Positions 44,404-53,447 of a stretch of DNA of 64,000 bases are shown here, in pieces (position 1 is the stretch's first letter; each line of letters opens with the position of its first letter). The position numbers and the translations under genes were made by a program. Under the pieces are notes generated by a model. The model was not told where the DNA came from. It saw only the letters and a list, made by a program, of their open reading frames with translations, and searched no databases. The DNA is from Armatimonadota bacterium (lineage in GTDB: Bacteria; Armatimonadota; Zipacnadia; JAUWAU01). The stretch lies in NCBI GenBank assembly GCA_030601885.1, contig JAUWAU010000017.1, positions 1 through 64,000 of the forward strand, given 5' to 3'.

Positions 44404-44444
44404 GCGAGACACCGGGTCAGATCCTGAATCTGATGTAGTCCCGC
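44404..44444 (-). ncRNA. Minimal Y-RNA-like hairpin (RNA 3)
   Basis: Minus strand: GCGGGAC (44444-44438) pairs with GUCUCGC (44410-44404), 7 bp with one G-U. Inside are UACAU, an inner hairpin CAGAU-UCAGG-AUCUG (44432-44418) and ACCCGGU. The 5' word GGGAC-UACAU matches GGGUC-UACAU of the other two RNAs, and the U-to-A change is compensated on the other strand. It has no tRNA-like part. A GGAATGCC box (44453-44446) lies just upstream, as for the others. It may be a small Ro60 ligand or a decayed copy. Confidence 0.5.
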
Positions 44445-44484
44445 AGGCATTCCGCCAGAAAGCTGCGCCGGGTGGACGAGTGGT

Positions 44485-44589
44485 GCCGAGTCATCTTTGA
44501 GCTATGGGCCAAGACAGTTGACCCACCCGGGGTCGAACCGGGACATCCCGCCCCCAAGGGCCGGGCGCTCTTTCCCATGTAGACCCGAC
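44485..44589 (-). ncRNA. YrlA-like Y RNA, divergent copy (RNA 2)
   Basis: Minus strand: GUCGGGUC (44589-44582) pairs over 8 bp with GACUCGGC (44492-44485). Inside lie a GC-rich hairpin (CGCCC...GGGCG), a T arm CCCGG-UUCGACC-CCGGG (44542-44526), UGGGUCA (44525-44519), loop ACUGUCU and UGGCCCA (44511-44505). The last two form a 7-bp stem with the G-U pair at the same position as in RNA 1, although five of seven pairs are different. The D-arm region is short (UAGCUCAAAGAU) and lacks its own stem. It begins 21 bases after the ro60 stop and could be cut from that mRNA. Confidence 0.65.
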
Positions 44590-44609
44590 GGCATTCCACC
44601 CAAAGCTCT

Positions 44610-46217
44610 TTACAGTTCCACCTGCCCGATGAGGCCAACCCAGTGCTCCGGCCCCATCCGTCCTGCGGCGAAATCGGCCAGGACGGTGAAGACCGTGTCC
44701 GAGAAGCCGCCGATCTGCAGGATGTCGTCGCGAGCATCCTCGCGCACCTGGGAGGTCTCGTACGGCGTCAGGTCGATGCACACCATCTTGGCGTCCGCGT
44801 TGCGCGACCGGAACGCCTCCCACTGCCGCATCGTCTCGGTGGGGCTGAACCCGCCATAGCCGGACAGCCAGCTTCCGTGGCTGGCGGGCCGATCCACCCA
44901 CGACTCGTAGTCCGAGACGTAGATGAGCATGTCCGCCGACGCCTTGCGCTTGTTGAGCAGCGCCAGCGGCGCGCTGCAGTTCGTGCCTCCCGCCGGAAGC
45001 GAGGACATCTTGGCCGCGTTCGTCATCACCGAGTCGCGCGGGTTGATGTCAACGTCAACGACGTCCTCCTTGAACGGGATGACACGAGCCGTCTCGTTCT
45101 TGCGCACGATGGCAGCGGCGATCAGCGCGGCCGCATCGACGCAGCGGACCTTGGTGGTGGCGCCGCGGCGATGGCCCGTCACCGGATCGTGCATCGAGCC
45201 GGACACGTCGGGAAACACGTAGACCTGTCCGTCGATTGCCGGCACGTTCTCGATGGCGACCTCCATGGCGTCCTGCAGGGCCTCCCGAATCACGCGGGGC
45301 GCCCGCGTGTTGCGGTAGGCCGCCAGGAGCTGGTACGGGAAGGCCCGAGCCGAGCGGATGGCCTTCGGGTTGCTGAGGCGCTCCGCCACGAGCTCGATCA
45401 TCTCGCGGTTGGGCTCTTCCTCCGTACCGAAGACGCCATGGCGCTGGAACGTATTCAGGTTCATGCGCGTCATCTGCCACTTGGCATTGCGGCAGATCTG
45501 CGTCCACTCCTCGGTGCCGAGGCCGAGCGAGTCGAGCATCTGGAACGGGACGTTCGGGACGTCCCCGCTCTCGCCGCGCTTGTAGGCCTCGTACTCCCGC
45601 ACGATCGGGGGCAGCTGCTCTACGCGGTACTCGCGGTCGAGCATGTAGGCATACAGAGCGGAACGCTGCTCGCCAGTGGGCCTCGGGTGCACCATCTTGA
45701 CGATGTCCGCCATCGACGGCTTCTGGCCGACCGAGTCGCGGAAGAGCTGCTCGTCGGTGCGGCCCTCGAGCCACTCCTGGATCAGCCGCTTCACGGCCGA
45801 GCCGAAGGACTTGCGGCCGACGACGCCCGAGCGCACGATCTGGACGAACCCGCGCAGCATCCGCCCGTTATCGAGCACGCGCCCGAAGGTGCGCTTCAGC
45901 CACGGCAGGCCGTCCTCGCGCGCCGTCAGTGCGGCACACAGGAGCGCCGGCATGTCCTTCATGTAGCCGCGCTCGCGGCAGTACACGGCGGTCTTGGCGA
46001 TGAACTCCGGCTCCACGTCGCCGCAAAGCCGGAGCACCGTCTCAAGCTGGGCCGCGGCCGTGGCGTAGTACGTCTGGTTGAGACAACCCGTCGCGGCGTA
46101 CTGCGCCAGGGCATGCTTCGGCGACAGCCTGTACGCCAGACCACCTGCCTCGTTCACGGCGTCCGCCTTCGGCGCCAGCTTCCCCCTGCTCGTTCGGAAC
46201 AGTGCTCGATTGCCCAT
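44610..46217 (-). CDS. rsr: Bacterial Ro60 orthologue (Rsr), TROVE plus VWA domains
   Basis: A 535-residue ring-shaped RNA-binding protein. Residues about 25-330 are the HEAT-repeat-like TROVE domain (YRLSPKHALAQYAATGCLNQ, then TYYATAAAQLETVLRL and AKTAVYCRERGYMKDMPALL). Residues about 330-520 are a von Willebrand A domain with a metal site: DVSGS (about 334-338), GGTNCS and VSDYESW. Ro60 binds Y RNAs on its outer surface and the ends of misfolded RNA in its central hole; in bacteria it can be tethered to polynucleotide phosphorylase by a Y RNA. ATG at 46217 with AGGAGGG 8 bases upstream. No RtcB or RtcA gene is adjacent. Candidate Y RNAs follow directly downstream. Confidence 0.93.
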   Translation of the reverse strand: MGNRALFRTSRGKLAPKADAVNEAGGLAYRLSPKHALAQYAATGCLNQTYYATAAAQLETVLRLCGDVEPEFIAKTAVYCRERGYMKDMPALLCAALTAREDGLPWLKRTFGRVLDNGRMLRGFVQIVRSGVVGRKSFGSAVKRLIQEWLEGRTDEQLFRDSVGQKPSMADIVKMVHPRPTGEQRSALYAYMLDREYRVEQLPPIVREYEAYKRGESGDVPNVPFQMLDSLGLGTEEWTQICRNAKWQMTRMNLNTFQRHGVFGTEEEPNREMIELVAERLSNPKAIRSARAFPYQLLAAYRNTRAPRVIREALQDAMEVAIENVPAIDGQVYVFPDVSGSMHDPVTGHRRGATTKVRCVDAAALIAAAIVRKNETARVIPFKEDVVDVDINPRDSVMTNAAKMSSLPAGGTNCSAPLALLNKRKASADMLIYVSDYESWVDRPASHGSWLSGYGGFSPTETMRQWEAFRSRNADAKMVCIDLTPYETSQVREDARDDILQIGGFSDTVFTVLADFAAGRMGPEHWVGLIGQVEL

Positions 46218-46249
46218 TGTTGCTACCCTCCTCTCGCAGAGAAAGAACC

Positions 46250-46277
46250 ACTATACCCCCGTGCCGTCCGCACCAAA
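46250..46277 (-). promoter_or_regulatory. Possible promoter of ro60
   Basis: TTTGGT (46277-46272) and TATAGT (46255-46250) on the minus strand are 16 bases apart. Transcription would begin about 30 bases before the ATG. An inverted word, TGCATCAATGCA, lies just upstream (about 46292-46281) and might be an operator. Confidence 0.45.
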
Positions 46278-46476
46278 CATTATGCATTGATGCAAGAATG
46301 GGATCGAGGATTACCTGCCTCGGATCGTGTACGAAGGGGAACCGCGGACCGGCAACACCGAGCTACGCACGAGAAGGCGTGTCGTCAGTCGAAGTGGAAC
46401 ATACCGCGGAGTCCGCACTCATCGCCGTACGCGGCCCACTGGCCGAGGCGGCACTGAACATACGGAGGGAACGATC

Positions 46477-47361
46477 GTGAAAGTCGGCGTCAATGCCTAT
46501 TGCTTCAACAAAGAGCTGGTCGCTGGCGAGCTGAGCATGATGGACGTGGCGAAGTTTGTCGGGGAGGACACGGAGTCGCAGGCCTTTGAGCCATTGGTGC
46601 GATATTGGGACGAGAACCGTGACGTCACGCAGCAGGCCCAGGAGCTGCGGAAGCTAGTCGAGGATCTCGGCGGGTTCATCGCCTGCTACACCCTCGACAG
46701 CAACTTCGGCGTGCCCGATGAGGCGGCGCGGCAGGAGTGCGTCGAGCGGTGCAAGCGGGAGCTGGAGATAGCCAAGGTCCTCGGAACGGACATGGTGAGG
46801 CTGGATCCCTGCACGTCGCTTCCGGAGGGGGAGTTCGAGCGCGTTGGCTCGGACGCGCTGCTGAAGCGGATCACGGACTCCATGGTTGGTGTGGTGGACG
46901 CGGCCGCGGATATGGACATCACCATAGCCATCGAGAACCATGGGCGCCTGGTGGGGCGGTCGAAACAGGTGGCGCAGATGGTGAAGCTCATCGATCGACC
47001 GAACTTCGGGGTCAATATTGACTTCACCAACTTCTCCGCCGTCTTCGGCGAGGATCACCACGAGGCCACGGCGCTCGTGGCGGCGGACGTGAAGCACGCG
47101 CATGCGAAGGATTACGACTACCGCGACAGCGATCCGGGCGAGGAGGGCTTCCGCGAGCTCGGCACTGGCATCTGGGTGCGGCCGGCAGCCGTGGGCGACG
47201 GGGACGCGGATTACCACCGGCTGCTGCGGGCGGTGGCCGATGCGGGATTCGATGGGACGGTGTGCGTGGAGACGCCGGGGCCGGCCGATCCGTATGACGG
47301 CGTGCGCAAAGGCGCAGCGAACCTGCGGAGGATTATGGGGGAGCTGGGAGTGGCGACTTGA
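46477..47361 (+). CDS. Xylose-isomerase-like TIM-barrel protein (sugar isomerase/epimerase family)
   Basis: A 294-residue AP endonuclease family 2/xylose isomerase-like barrel. The expected metal ligands can be seen in order: Glu in IAIENHGRL, Asp in VNIDFTNF, His in KHAHAKDYD and Glu in VCVETPG. Such proteins isomerise or epimerise sugars, inositols or hydroxypyruvate; the substrate cannot be told from sequence. GTG start with GGAGGGA 6 bases upstream. It is divergent from ro60 and 60 bases upstream of a second protein of the same fold. Confidence 0.83.
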   Translation: MKVGVNAYCFNKELVAGELSMMDVAKFVGEDTESQAFEPLVRYWDENRDVTQQAQELRKLVEDLGGFIACYTLDSNFGVPDEAARQECVERCKRELEIAKVLGTDMVRLDPCTSLPEGEFERVGSDALLKRITDSMVGVVDAAADMDITIAIENHGRLVGRSKQVAQMVKLIDRPNFGVNIDFTNFSAVFGEDHHEATALVAADVKHAHAKDYDYRDSDPGEEGFRELGTGIWVRPAAVGDGDADYHRLLRAVADAGFDGTVCVETPGPADPYDGVRKGAANLRRIMGELGVAT

Positions 47362-47421
47362 TGGTGGCGGTGTGGCACGGATCGACAAGCAACCCGCAGC
47401 ACACGGAGGGGGGCAGACGTT

Positions 47422-48279
47422 ATGCGCTGTTCGGGCATCAGTGACGAGGCGGGGGATTCGGTTGACGTGCAGATCAGGGCGCACCAGGAGATCGGGTGGG
47501 AGTACATGGAGCTGCGCCTGGTGGATGGCGAGAACGTGGCGCTGGTCCCGGAGGCGAAGTTCGAGGAGGTGTATGCGGCGGTAACGGAAGCGGGGATGAA
47601 GGTGTCATGCTTTGCGGGCACGATTGGTAACTGGTCCAAGAAGATCTCGGGCGACTTCCAGCCGGACGTGGATGAGCTGGAGCAGGCCATTCCGCGGATG
47701 CAGCGCTGCGGCACGCGGTACATGCGCATCATGACGTGGCCGAACGACCCCGACGCGCCGTGGGCGGAGGACGAATGGAAGCGGGAGTCACTCCGCCGCG
47801 TCAAGGAGCTGGCGAAGATGGCGGAGGATGGTGACATCGTCCTGGCGATTGAGAACTGCCGCGGGTGGGCGGGGCTGACGCCCGAGAACGCGCTGCAGTT
47901 CATCGACGAGGTGGGCAGCCCCGCGCTGAAGTGGCTGTACGACACGGGGAACGTGGTCGGTCATGGTCAGGATCCGTGGGACTTCTACAGCAAGATAAAG
48001 CCGCAGATTGCCTACGTGCACATCAAGGACTGCGGGCGCGAGGGCCCCGACGGGCCCATGAGGACGGTGTATTGCGGGGAAGGGGAGGCGATGGTGCGGG
48101 AGGTCATTGAGGATCTGTTAGTGACGGGCTACGACGGGTTCGTTTCCATTGAGCCACATCTGGCGGCGGTGGTGCACACGGGGGAGTCGAGCGATCCGGA
48201 GACGATGTACAGCACGTACGTGGAATATGGGCGGCGGCTCAACGAGATCGTGGCGGCGGCTCGTCGGAGGGTGGTCTGA
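47422..48279 (+). CDS. Second xylose-isomerase-like TIM-barrel protein
   Basis: 285 residues, same superfamily as the preceding gene but not a close copy. Ligand motifs: LAIENCRGW, WLYDTGNVVGHG, AYVHIKDCG and VSIEPH. The wording (MRCSGISDEAGDSVDVQI near the start) is typical of sugar phosphate isomerase/epimerase proteins common in Planctomycetes and Armatimonadota. ATG with GGAGGGG upstream. The two genes are likely one operon handling related sugars. Confidence 0.83.
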   Translation: MRCSGISDEAGDSVDVQIRAHQEIGWEYMELRLVDGENVALVPEAKFEEVYAAVTEAGMKVSCFAGTIGNWSKKISGDFQPDVDELEQAIPRMQRCGTRYMRIMTWPNDPDAPWAEDEWKRESLRRVKELAKMAEDGDIVLAIENCRGWAGLTPENALQFIDEVGSPALKWLYDTGNVVGHGQDPWDFYSKIKPQIAYVHIKDCGREGPDGPMRTVYCGEGEAMVREVIEDLLVTGYDGFVSIEPHLAAVVHTGESSDPETMYSTYVEYGRRLNEIVAAARRRVV

Positions 48280-48328
48280 CCCGGGAACGCGAACTCCCGC
48301 GATTACGGCATCGCCAGTCAGTAATTGA

Positions 48329-48347
48329 GTATGCTGTCCCCGGAATT
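48329..48347. repeat. CCGGGGACAGCATAC repeat copy
   Basis: GTATGCTGTCCCCGGAATT, read on the minus strand, gives AATTCCGGGGACAGCATAC followed by TCAATTACTGACT. It is the best match in the window to the IS200/REP-associated end type described for 4872-4985. It lies between the TIM-barrel operon and the methylase gene, which are on opposite strands. Confidence 0.5.
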
Positions 48348-48405
48348 ACCGGCGGATCATGAAGGAACTGGGCGCGGCGGGTTGAGTCGCGCAGGATTTT
48401 GGTGC

Positions 48406-51400
48406 TCAGGTGGTCGGGTAGGGGTGGCGCGTCAGCGCATCGAGGCTCCCGCAGATGCCCGGCTCCCGCGCGAGCAGCTCTCGGAGGATAGAGAAATCCG
48501 GCAGTCGGAGCGCATCGGCGACTGCTTGGTCTATTGCCGCCCTGGTGGGATCGTGCTCTAGCTCGGAGAAGGGCTGCAGCGTGGAGTCCGCGAGTTCTTC
48601 GAATGCCTGGACGAGCGCTGCGCGCTGAGTGGCCTCCAAGCTGGCCACGTCCAAGACCGGAAGCGAGCCCAGAACCGGCTTCTTGAACTTCACCCAAGCG
48701 CCGGCAGTCTCGAGCCTTCGCCCGAGCAGCAGGTGAAGTCCGAGGGTGGAGTTGAGCCACACGGCAACGACTTTCTCGGCCTCCTCGCTCTCCGGTTCGA
48801 ACCGAGCGGGCCACCACATGTTGGAGAGGACGGGGGTCGGCAGTCGGACCGCGGCGAGGCGCATGGTGTTCAAGCGGAGTCGCTCAGGCAACAGCAAGCG
48901 GCCGGCCCTAGGCCAGAGGTCGGTGACCCGGCGATGGGGGCGTCGGGGCTTGGGGGTGGCAAGCGGGGCAAGATAGCCGTTGGGCACCCGGTTCATGGTC
49001 GTGACGTCGGAGCCTGTGTGCCCCCACAAGGCCGGGAAGGCCGTCGCCGCTGGTGATGGCTGGAACCCGTCGTGTATGTCGCGGGCGTCGGGTCCGAGGG
49101 CGGCAATAGTACCGAGAGGACAAAGCGGGACCGTGCCGCATAGGCCCCGACCTGGGAGGTACAGTTCTCCCTGCAACAGGTGGAAGAGGGCACGCGTGAG
49201 TTCGGCCTGGGCATATGAGCAGCCCACGTGCCACGACTCGGCCGGCAATAGCTCTGGAGGCAGGCTGATGGCCTCGCCCATCTTGGATTCGCCGATCTGC
49301 AGCTCCAGGGCGCCCTGGTCGGCAAACAGGTCAGGGACCGGCTCTCGTAAGAGCTGCCCGACAATTGCCAGGGCCTCGACGGAGTTTCGACAGTTCCGCC
49401 ACAGGTTGACGCAAACCGTACTCGACGATTCCTCATTTGGCGTTGGGTGCTTCCTGGCCACGACCAGGACTTCACTGAGGTTGGTATTCTCGGAGAAGTT
49501 GTAGTGCCCCGGCTCGTGGCAGACCACCAAGTACTCCACGTCGTAGCCATGGGTCAGTAGCTCACGTGTCCTTCGCCACGACACGCCACTCAGAAGGGCT
49601 CGCGGGAGGACAAGCGCCAAACGTCCTCCGGGCTCCAGGTGCCGATCGGCCAACGCTACGAAAACCGAGCCCAGCCCGGCGGTAATACTGGCCGACAGCT
49701 TGCGCCTCTTCACTATTCGTCTGAGGCGTCGCTGCATCTCGCGACGTTCGGCATGTGGGACGCTGCCAAACAACAGATTGCCGCCGACACTCCGCGTGAA
49801 GGGCGGGTTCATGACGCAAAGCTGCAGTTGGGGCAGGCGGCCGAAGGGAGAGGCAGCCACACGTCCCACAACCCTCTCCGGTGCCGGAGCGGCGCCAAAC
49901 AACAGCGGCGTGCGGGGGATCACGCTGGTCTCAAGGAACTCCAGGCTGCCAAGCCGGTGCTCGGGGCCTCCCAACGGAAGGCTGAAGAGGTTTGTCACGT
50001 TGACCGGGATCTGCGGTATCCGCAAAGTCAGCGTGGACGCAGTGAGGTGCAGCGCCGAAGGCACGACGTCAAAGCCCAGGAGCGCGCCGCCCACGAGTGC
50101 CGGCTGGAGGGACTCGACGTCGGGGGCAGTGCGCTGGTTCACGCAGGCTCGCACGTAGTTGTCGGCCACGGCGTCGGCTGCGGCAACCAGGAGCGTCCCC
50201 GTCCCGCAGGCAAGGTCGGCGATCCGGAACTCGCCGAGGGCTGCCAGATCGGACCACTCGACCCCCCAAGCATCGCTCTCGAGGGCCAACTTAACCAGCA
50301 GTGTCGCCGCAGGGATGGACGTATAGTAGGCTCCCAAATACTTGGCTTCCTCGAGCAAACGGTGGTATACACGGCCCATGAGGTCGTGGCGCAGGGCTGC
50401 CCGCCAGCCGACGATGCGCAAAGCGGCATTCACCAGACTCGGAAGCGCTGCGTCCATCTCGCCACTGGCCCCCAGACACCGCAGCAGCTCACGGGCGATG
50501 TGGAATATGGGGTAGTAGTCGATGTCGTCGAGGATGAACCCCCAGTGATCGGCGAGTCGACTGGCGATGTCCGACTGACCTCGGAATGCCTGTAGGGGCC
50601 TGACCCGGCGGTCGTGGGCAGCCAAGACCTCCTGGAAGATCGTGGCGTTCACCAGCACGAGTCCCGATATCCGGTTAACTGCCGTCCGTTGAGCCGGCGT
50701 TAGCGACCGCGCGCCTCTTTCGTCACCCTCGTCATCTGGAGAAGCGCTCGGGTTCCAGATGCCGAGGGCCTCGGCGAGTCGCTGCGTGGTCGCCGGCTGG
50801 AGCCGCAGGGCTGTGGCACATTGCTCGATGGCCGCCTCGAGGACCGCGACGGCTTTCCCGACGGCCTCCTCCTCGACCAACTGCTCGTACGCCCTGCCTA
50901 GAGCCTCGGCCAGGTCCTCAACACTGCCCTCGAGAACCGCAGGTGGTTCCGGAAGTTCCGTGACGATCGCGAAACGGAGCCGAGCAGGGCGCAGGCGGTC
51001 GCGCAGCTCCGCAAACGGACTCGAGGCCAGTCCCGCCGGGTATATCACCGCCATCCCAATGTGAGCCAGCCCCTGCTCCACACGTTCGCCTGCCTTGCGT
51101 GTCGCGGCACGCTCGGCACCGTGCGTGCTCGCGAACTCTCCTTCTATCGCCAATCGGAGCCCTTGGAAGTCAACGATTACGTCGGGCATGCGGGGCCCAG
51201 CGCCAGCCGCCGCCCGAATGATCTGCTCGGGCACAGCCGCCAGCCCTCGCTCCTGAAGCAGCTCAGCGAGGGCGACATTCACGACCTCCTGGCGCAGTCT
51301 CACGGGTGCTGTGCCGTCCTTTGGCGCTGGAACTTCGGTGACCCAGCAGTCGTCGGGCGGCTCCTGCCGCCGCTGGGCACGACCCAGCTTATCGTCAGCA

Positions 51401-51453
51401 GCGATGTGTGTCTCATCCGCTTCCGACCGCCTGCTGCCCCGGGCCCTTCTCAC
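48406..51453 (-). CDS. Single-chain restriction-modification type N6-adenine methylase
   Basis: 1015 residues. The N-terminal part has a nuclease-like core (PDVIVDFQGLRLAIEGEFAS, resembling PD-(D/E)xK), then a helical region and an N6-adenine methylase domain with motif I DLACGTGTLLVAA (about residue 413) and motif IV CVMNPPFTR (about 548). The C-terminal third would be the DNA-recognition part. The layout is that of type IIG/IIL enzymes, where cutting and methylation share one chain. No specificity subunit, McrBC or BREX genes are adjacent. The GTG start (51453) overlaps the stop of the upstream porin gene (GTGA), an odd pairing; a later start is possible. Confidence 0.78.
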   Translation of the reverse strand: MRRARGSRRSEADETHIAADDKLGRAQRRQEPPDDCWVTEVPAPKDGTAPVRLRQEVVNVALAELLQERGLAAVPEQIIRAAAGAGPRMPDVIVDFQGLRLAIEGEFASTHGAERAATRKAGERVEQGLAHIGMAVIYPAGLASSPFAELRDRLRPARLRFAIVTELPEPPAVLEGSVEDLAEALGRAYEQLVEEEAVGKAVAVLEAAIEQCATALRLQPATTQRLAEALGIWNPSASPDDEGDERGARSLTPAQRTAVNRISGLVLVNATIFQEVLAAHDRRVRPLQAFRGQSDIASRLADHWGFILDDIDYYPIFHIARELLRCLGASGEMDAALPSLVNAALRIVGWRAALRHDLMGRVYHRLLEEAKYLGAYYTSIPAATLLVKLALESDAWGVEWSDLAALGEFRIADLACGTGTLLVAAADAVADNYVRACVNQRTAPDVESLQPALVGGALLGFDVVPSALHLTASTLTLRIPQIPVNVTNLFSLPLGGPEHRLGSLEFLETSVIPRTPLLFGAAPAPERVVGRVAASPFGRLPQLQLCVMNPPFTRSVGGNLLFGSVPHAERREMQRRLRRIVKRRKLSASITAGLGSVFVALADRHLEPGGRLALVLPRALLSGVSWRRTRELLTHGYDVEYLVVCHEPGHYNFSENTNLSEVLVVARKHPTPNEESSSTVCVNLWRNCRNSVEALAIVGQLLREPVPDLFADQGALELQIGESKMGEAISLPPELLPAESWHVGCSYAQAELTRALFHLLQGELYLPGRGLCGTVPLCPLGTIAALGPDARDIHDGFQPSPAATAFPALWGHTGSDVTTMNRVPNGYLAPLATPKPRRPHRRVTDLWPRAGRLLLPERLRLNTMRLAAVRLPTPVLSNMWWPARFEPESEEAEKVVAVWLNSTLGLHLLLGRRLETAGAWVKFKKPVLGSLPVLDVASLEATQRAALVQAFEELADSTLQPFSELEHDPTRAAIDQAVADALRLPDFSILRELLAREPGICGSLDALTRHPYPTT

Positions 51454-53447
51454 AAGTGTATCCGCAGCGCCAGTTCGATGAGGTCGAGGTCGTGGAAGGT
51501 CACGGGGTTCTGGACCGGCCAGAATCCGCCATTCACGGGCATAATGTCGGCGTTGGGTCCGAAGGCGAATCCGGGGCCGCCCAGCGCGGGCAGTCCCGGG
51601 CCGGGCGAGACGCCCGCCACGGTTGGCCGACCGCCGAGATCCTCGGCGAATCCCGTCTTGAGCGCGGCGTCCTGATGCGCGTACGTGAGCGTCACGTCGA
51701 TGCCGTCTCGTAGCTCCACCGTGTAGCGGAGTCCGTAGACGCGGTCGTATGTGATGTCGCTGTTCAGCGACAGTGAGTTATCCTCGCGCGCGAGGTCGTG
51801 GTAGAAAAGGCGCAGCGGATTGCCGGCTACATCGAAGCTGGCTATCGCCCCGGCGGCACGGAGGTTCTGGGCTGTGAGGGGGTTGTCGAGCACGCGCTCC
51901 CACGCGAATCCGAGGTTCGAGCTCCGCGGCACGAGGGGCTCGTAATACGGGTGGATGCTGCTGAAATACAGGTCAAAGCCCGGCTCCACCTGCGAGTAGT
52001 ACGCCTCGAGGGTGAACTCAGGGCTGTCCCATAGCTCGAGCCTCACCAGCCACGCGTTGGAAGTGTCGCTGAAATCAATTCTCCTGATGCTCCCACCGGG
52101 CAGCGCCGGCCACAGCTTGGCATTCTGCGGCTTGCCCCCGTTGGCCGTGTCCCCAGTCATGCCGAAGGCGTCTTCGAGCTCGCAGGCGAACTCGATGGCG
52201 ATGTCGTGACCGTCGATCCTGCCGCGCACGTCAATGCTCCAGCCGTTCTCCTCGCCCAACCCAGAGGCCAGGTACTGTCCGCCAAGCGTCCAGTCGCCAC
52301 AATCGTACGACACGCGGCCCCCGTAATAGCCATCGTTGCGCGCCCGGCGTCGCTGTTGGTCGATGGGAAAAGTGAAGGGTGCGAAGAACCCCGGCGGGAA
52401 GTGGTCCTGCGCGTACTGGGCTCGAAAGCGCAATGGGTGAAACAGCACGCCGGTGTCGAAATTCCCATCGTACGTCGCCAGGCCGGCGAAGGCGTCCACG
52501 TCGAGGCTGCCCCACGAGGAGCGGTACCGCACGCCCTGCTGAGACAGCCGCTCGTTGTTGACCAGCAGCCCGAGGGCGTAGGATTGAAACTGTCGCCCGA
52601 CGGTCCAGTGAGTCGGATTAAACCAATCGGAGCCCGCCGATATCCAGGCCTCGTCCAGCCAGTTGGTGTCAGTATTGCCCCGCACCTCGAAAAGCGACAA
52701 CGAGGAGGCCGCCTCGTGGAGCTTGTAGGTTATTCTCCCGTACACATCGTCGGCGATGTTCCCCTCGACCCCGATTATCGCGGTGAGAACATCAAACTCG
52801 CCGCCGAATAGCCCACTGGGCTCGGTGAAGAGGGCGTCTCCGGCAAGTCCGGCACGGTAGTTTATCGAGCCGATCACGTGGGGCCCGTCAACCTGCCGCT
52901 GCAGCGCCGTGACGCGCTCGTCGAGGTCGGCCACGTCGGATTCCAGTTGCCTTGGCCGCTCCATGGCGGCGAGGAGCTCGTCGCGAAACTCGCTCGTGAG
53001 AGCGGTGAGGGCCCGCCGCACAGCCTCCGGGTCGAGCTCACCGGGCTCTCCCGCCCGGCCGGCCGAGCCGTCCCGTCCCGGCGCTCCATCGCGGCCAGGT
53101 CGAGCCTCGGCACCAAGCCGTCCGGGGCGCCCATCCTTCCCGGGCTCACCGGGCGGGCCGGGTGCCGTCTTGAGCTCGGGGATCCTATCCCACAGCCGGG
53201 CCAGCGCCAGGGCCATCTCGTACCGCGTCATCTGGCGCTCGCCGTGGAAGAATGGGTCGTCGAGGTAGCCAACGATGATCCCAGCGCGCACGAGGGTGTC
53301 CACCGCGTCATACGCCCAGTGCGTCAAGGGAATATCCTTCGTTGGCTCTGCTGCGTTTGCCGATACGAGGAGGTTCAAGGCTGCCGCTGCAGCAACGGCT
53401 GTCGATCGGACCAAGGTCAGCGACTGCTTTGCTCGCAGAATCACCAT
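51450..53447 (-). CDS. SLH-domain outer-membrane porin with collagen-like stalk
   Basis: 665 residues. Signal peptide (TAVAAAAALNLLVSANA), then one SLH domain at about 36-95 (KDIPLTHWAYDAVDTLVRAG, then YEMALALARLWD). Next comes a collagen-like Gly-X-Y run of 14 triplets at 97-136 with one break, a short coiled coil (about 140-187), and a long beta-barrel (FGGEFDVLTAIIGVEGN ...) ending LIELALRIHL. SLH porins (OmpM/SlpA type) anchor the outer membrane to secondary polymers of peptidoglycan in Negativicutes, Deinococcus, Cyanobacteria and related diderms. A collagen-like stalk in place of a pure coiled coil is unusual. The start ATG at 53447 has GGAG 8 bases upstream; the open frame extends much further but is not protein-like. 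Confidence 0.87.
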   Translation of the reverse strand: MVILRAKQSLTLVRSTAVAAAAALNLLVSANAAEPTKDIPLTHWAYDAVDTLVRAGIIVGYLDDPFFHGERQMTRYEMALALARLWDRIPELKTAPGPPGEPGKDGRPGRLGAEARPGRDGAPGRDGSAGRAGEPGELDPEAVRRALTALTSEFRDELLAAMERPRQLESDVADLDERVTALQRQVDGPHVIGSINYRAGLAGDALFTEPSGLFGGEFDVLTAIIGVEGNIADDVYGRITYKLHEAASSLSLFEVRGNTDTNWLDEAWISAGSDWFNPTHWTVGRQFQSYALGLLVNNERLSQQGVRYRSSWGSLDVDAFAGLATYDGNFDTGVLFHPLRFRAQYAQDHFPPGFFAPFTFPIDQQRRRARNDGYYGGRVSYDCGDWTLGGQYLASGLGEENGWSIDVRGRIDGHDIAIEFACELEDAFGMTGDTANGGKPQNAKLWPALPGGSIRRIDFSDTSNAWLVRLELWDSPEFTLEAYYSQVEPGFDLYFSSIHPYYEPLVPRSSNLGFAWERVLDNPLTAQNLRAAGAIASFDVAGNPLRLFYHDLAREDNSLSLNSDITYDRVYGLRYTVELRDGIDVTLTYAHQDAALKTGFAEDLGGRPTVAGVSPGPGLPALGGPGFAFGPNADIMPVNGGFWPVQNPVTFHDLDLIELALRIHL

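Noticed and set aside
46327..46476. An N-terminal extension of 50 codons for the first TIM-barrel protein
   Set aside because: The extension is Arg/Thr-rich and unlike the family; the GTG at 46477 has a good ribosome binding site and begins at the first barrel strand.
48406..51453. PglX methylase of a BREX defence island
   Set aside because: None of the other BREX genes (brxC, pglZ, brxL and so on) is nearby, and the N terminus looks nuclease-like, so a single-chain type II enzyme fits better.
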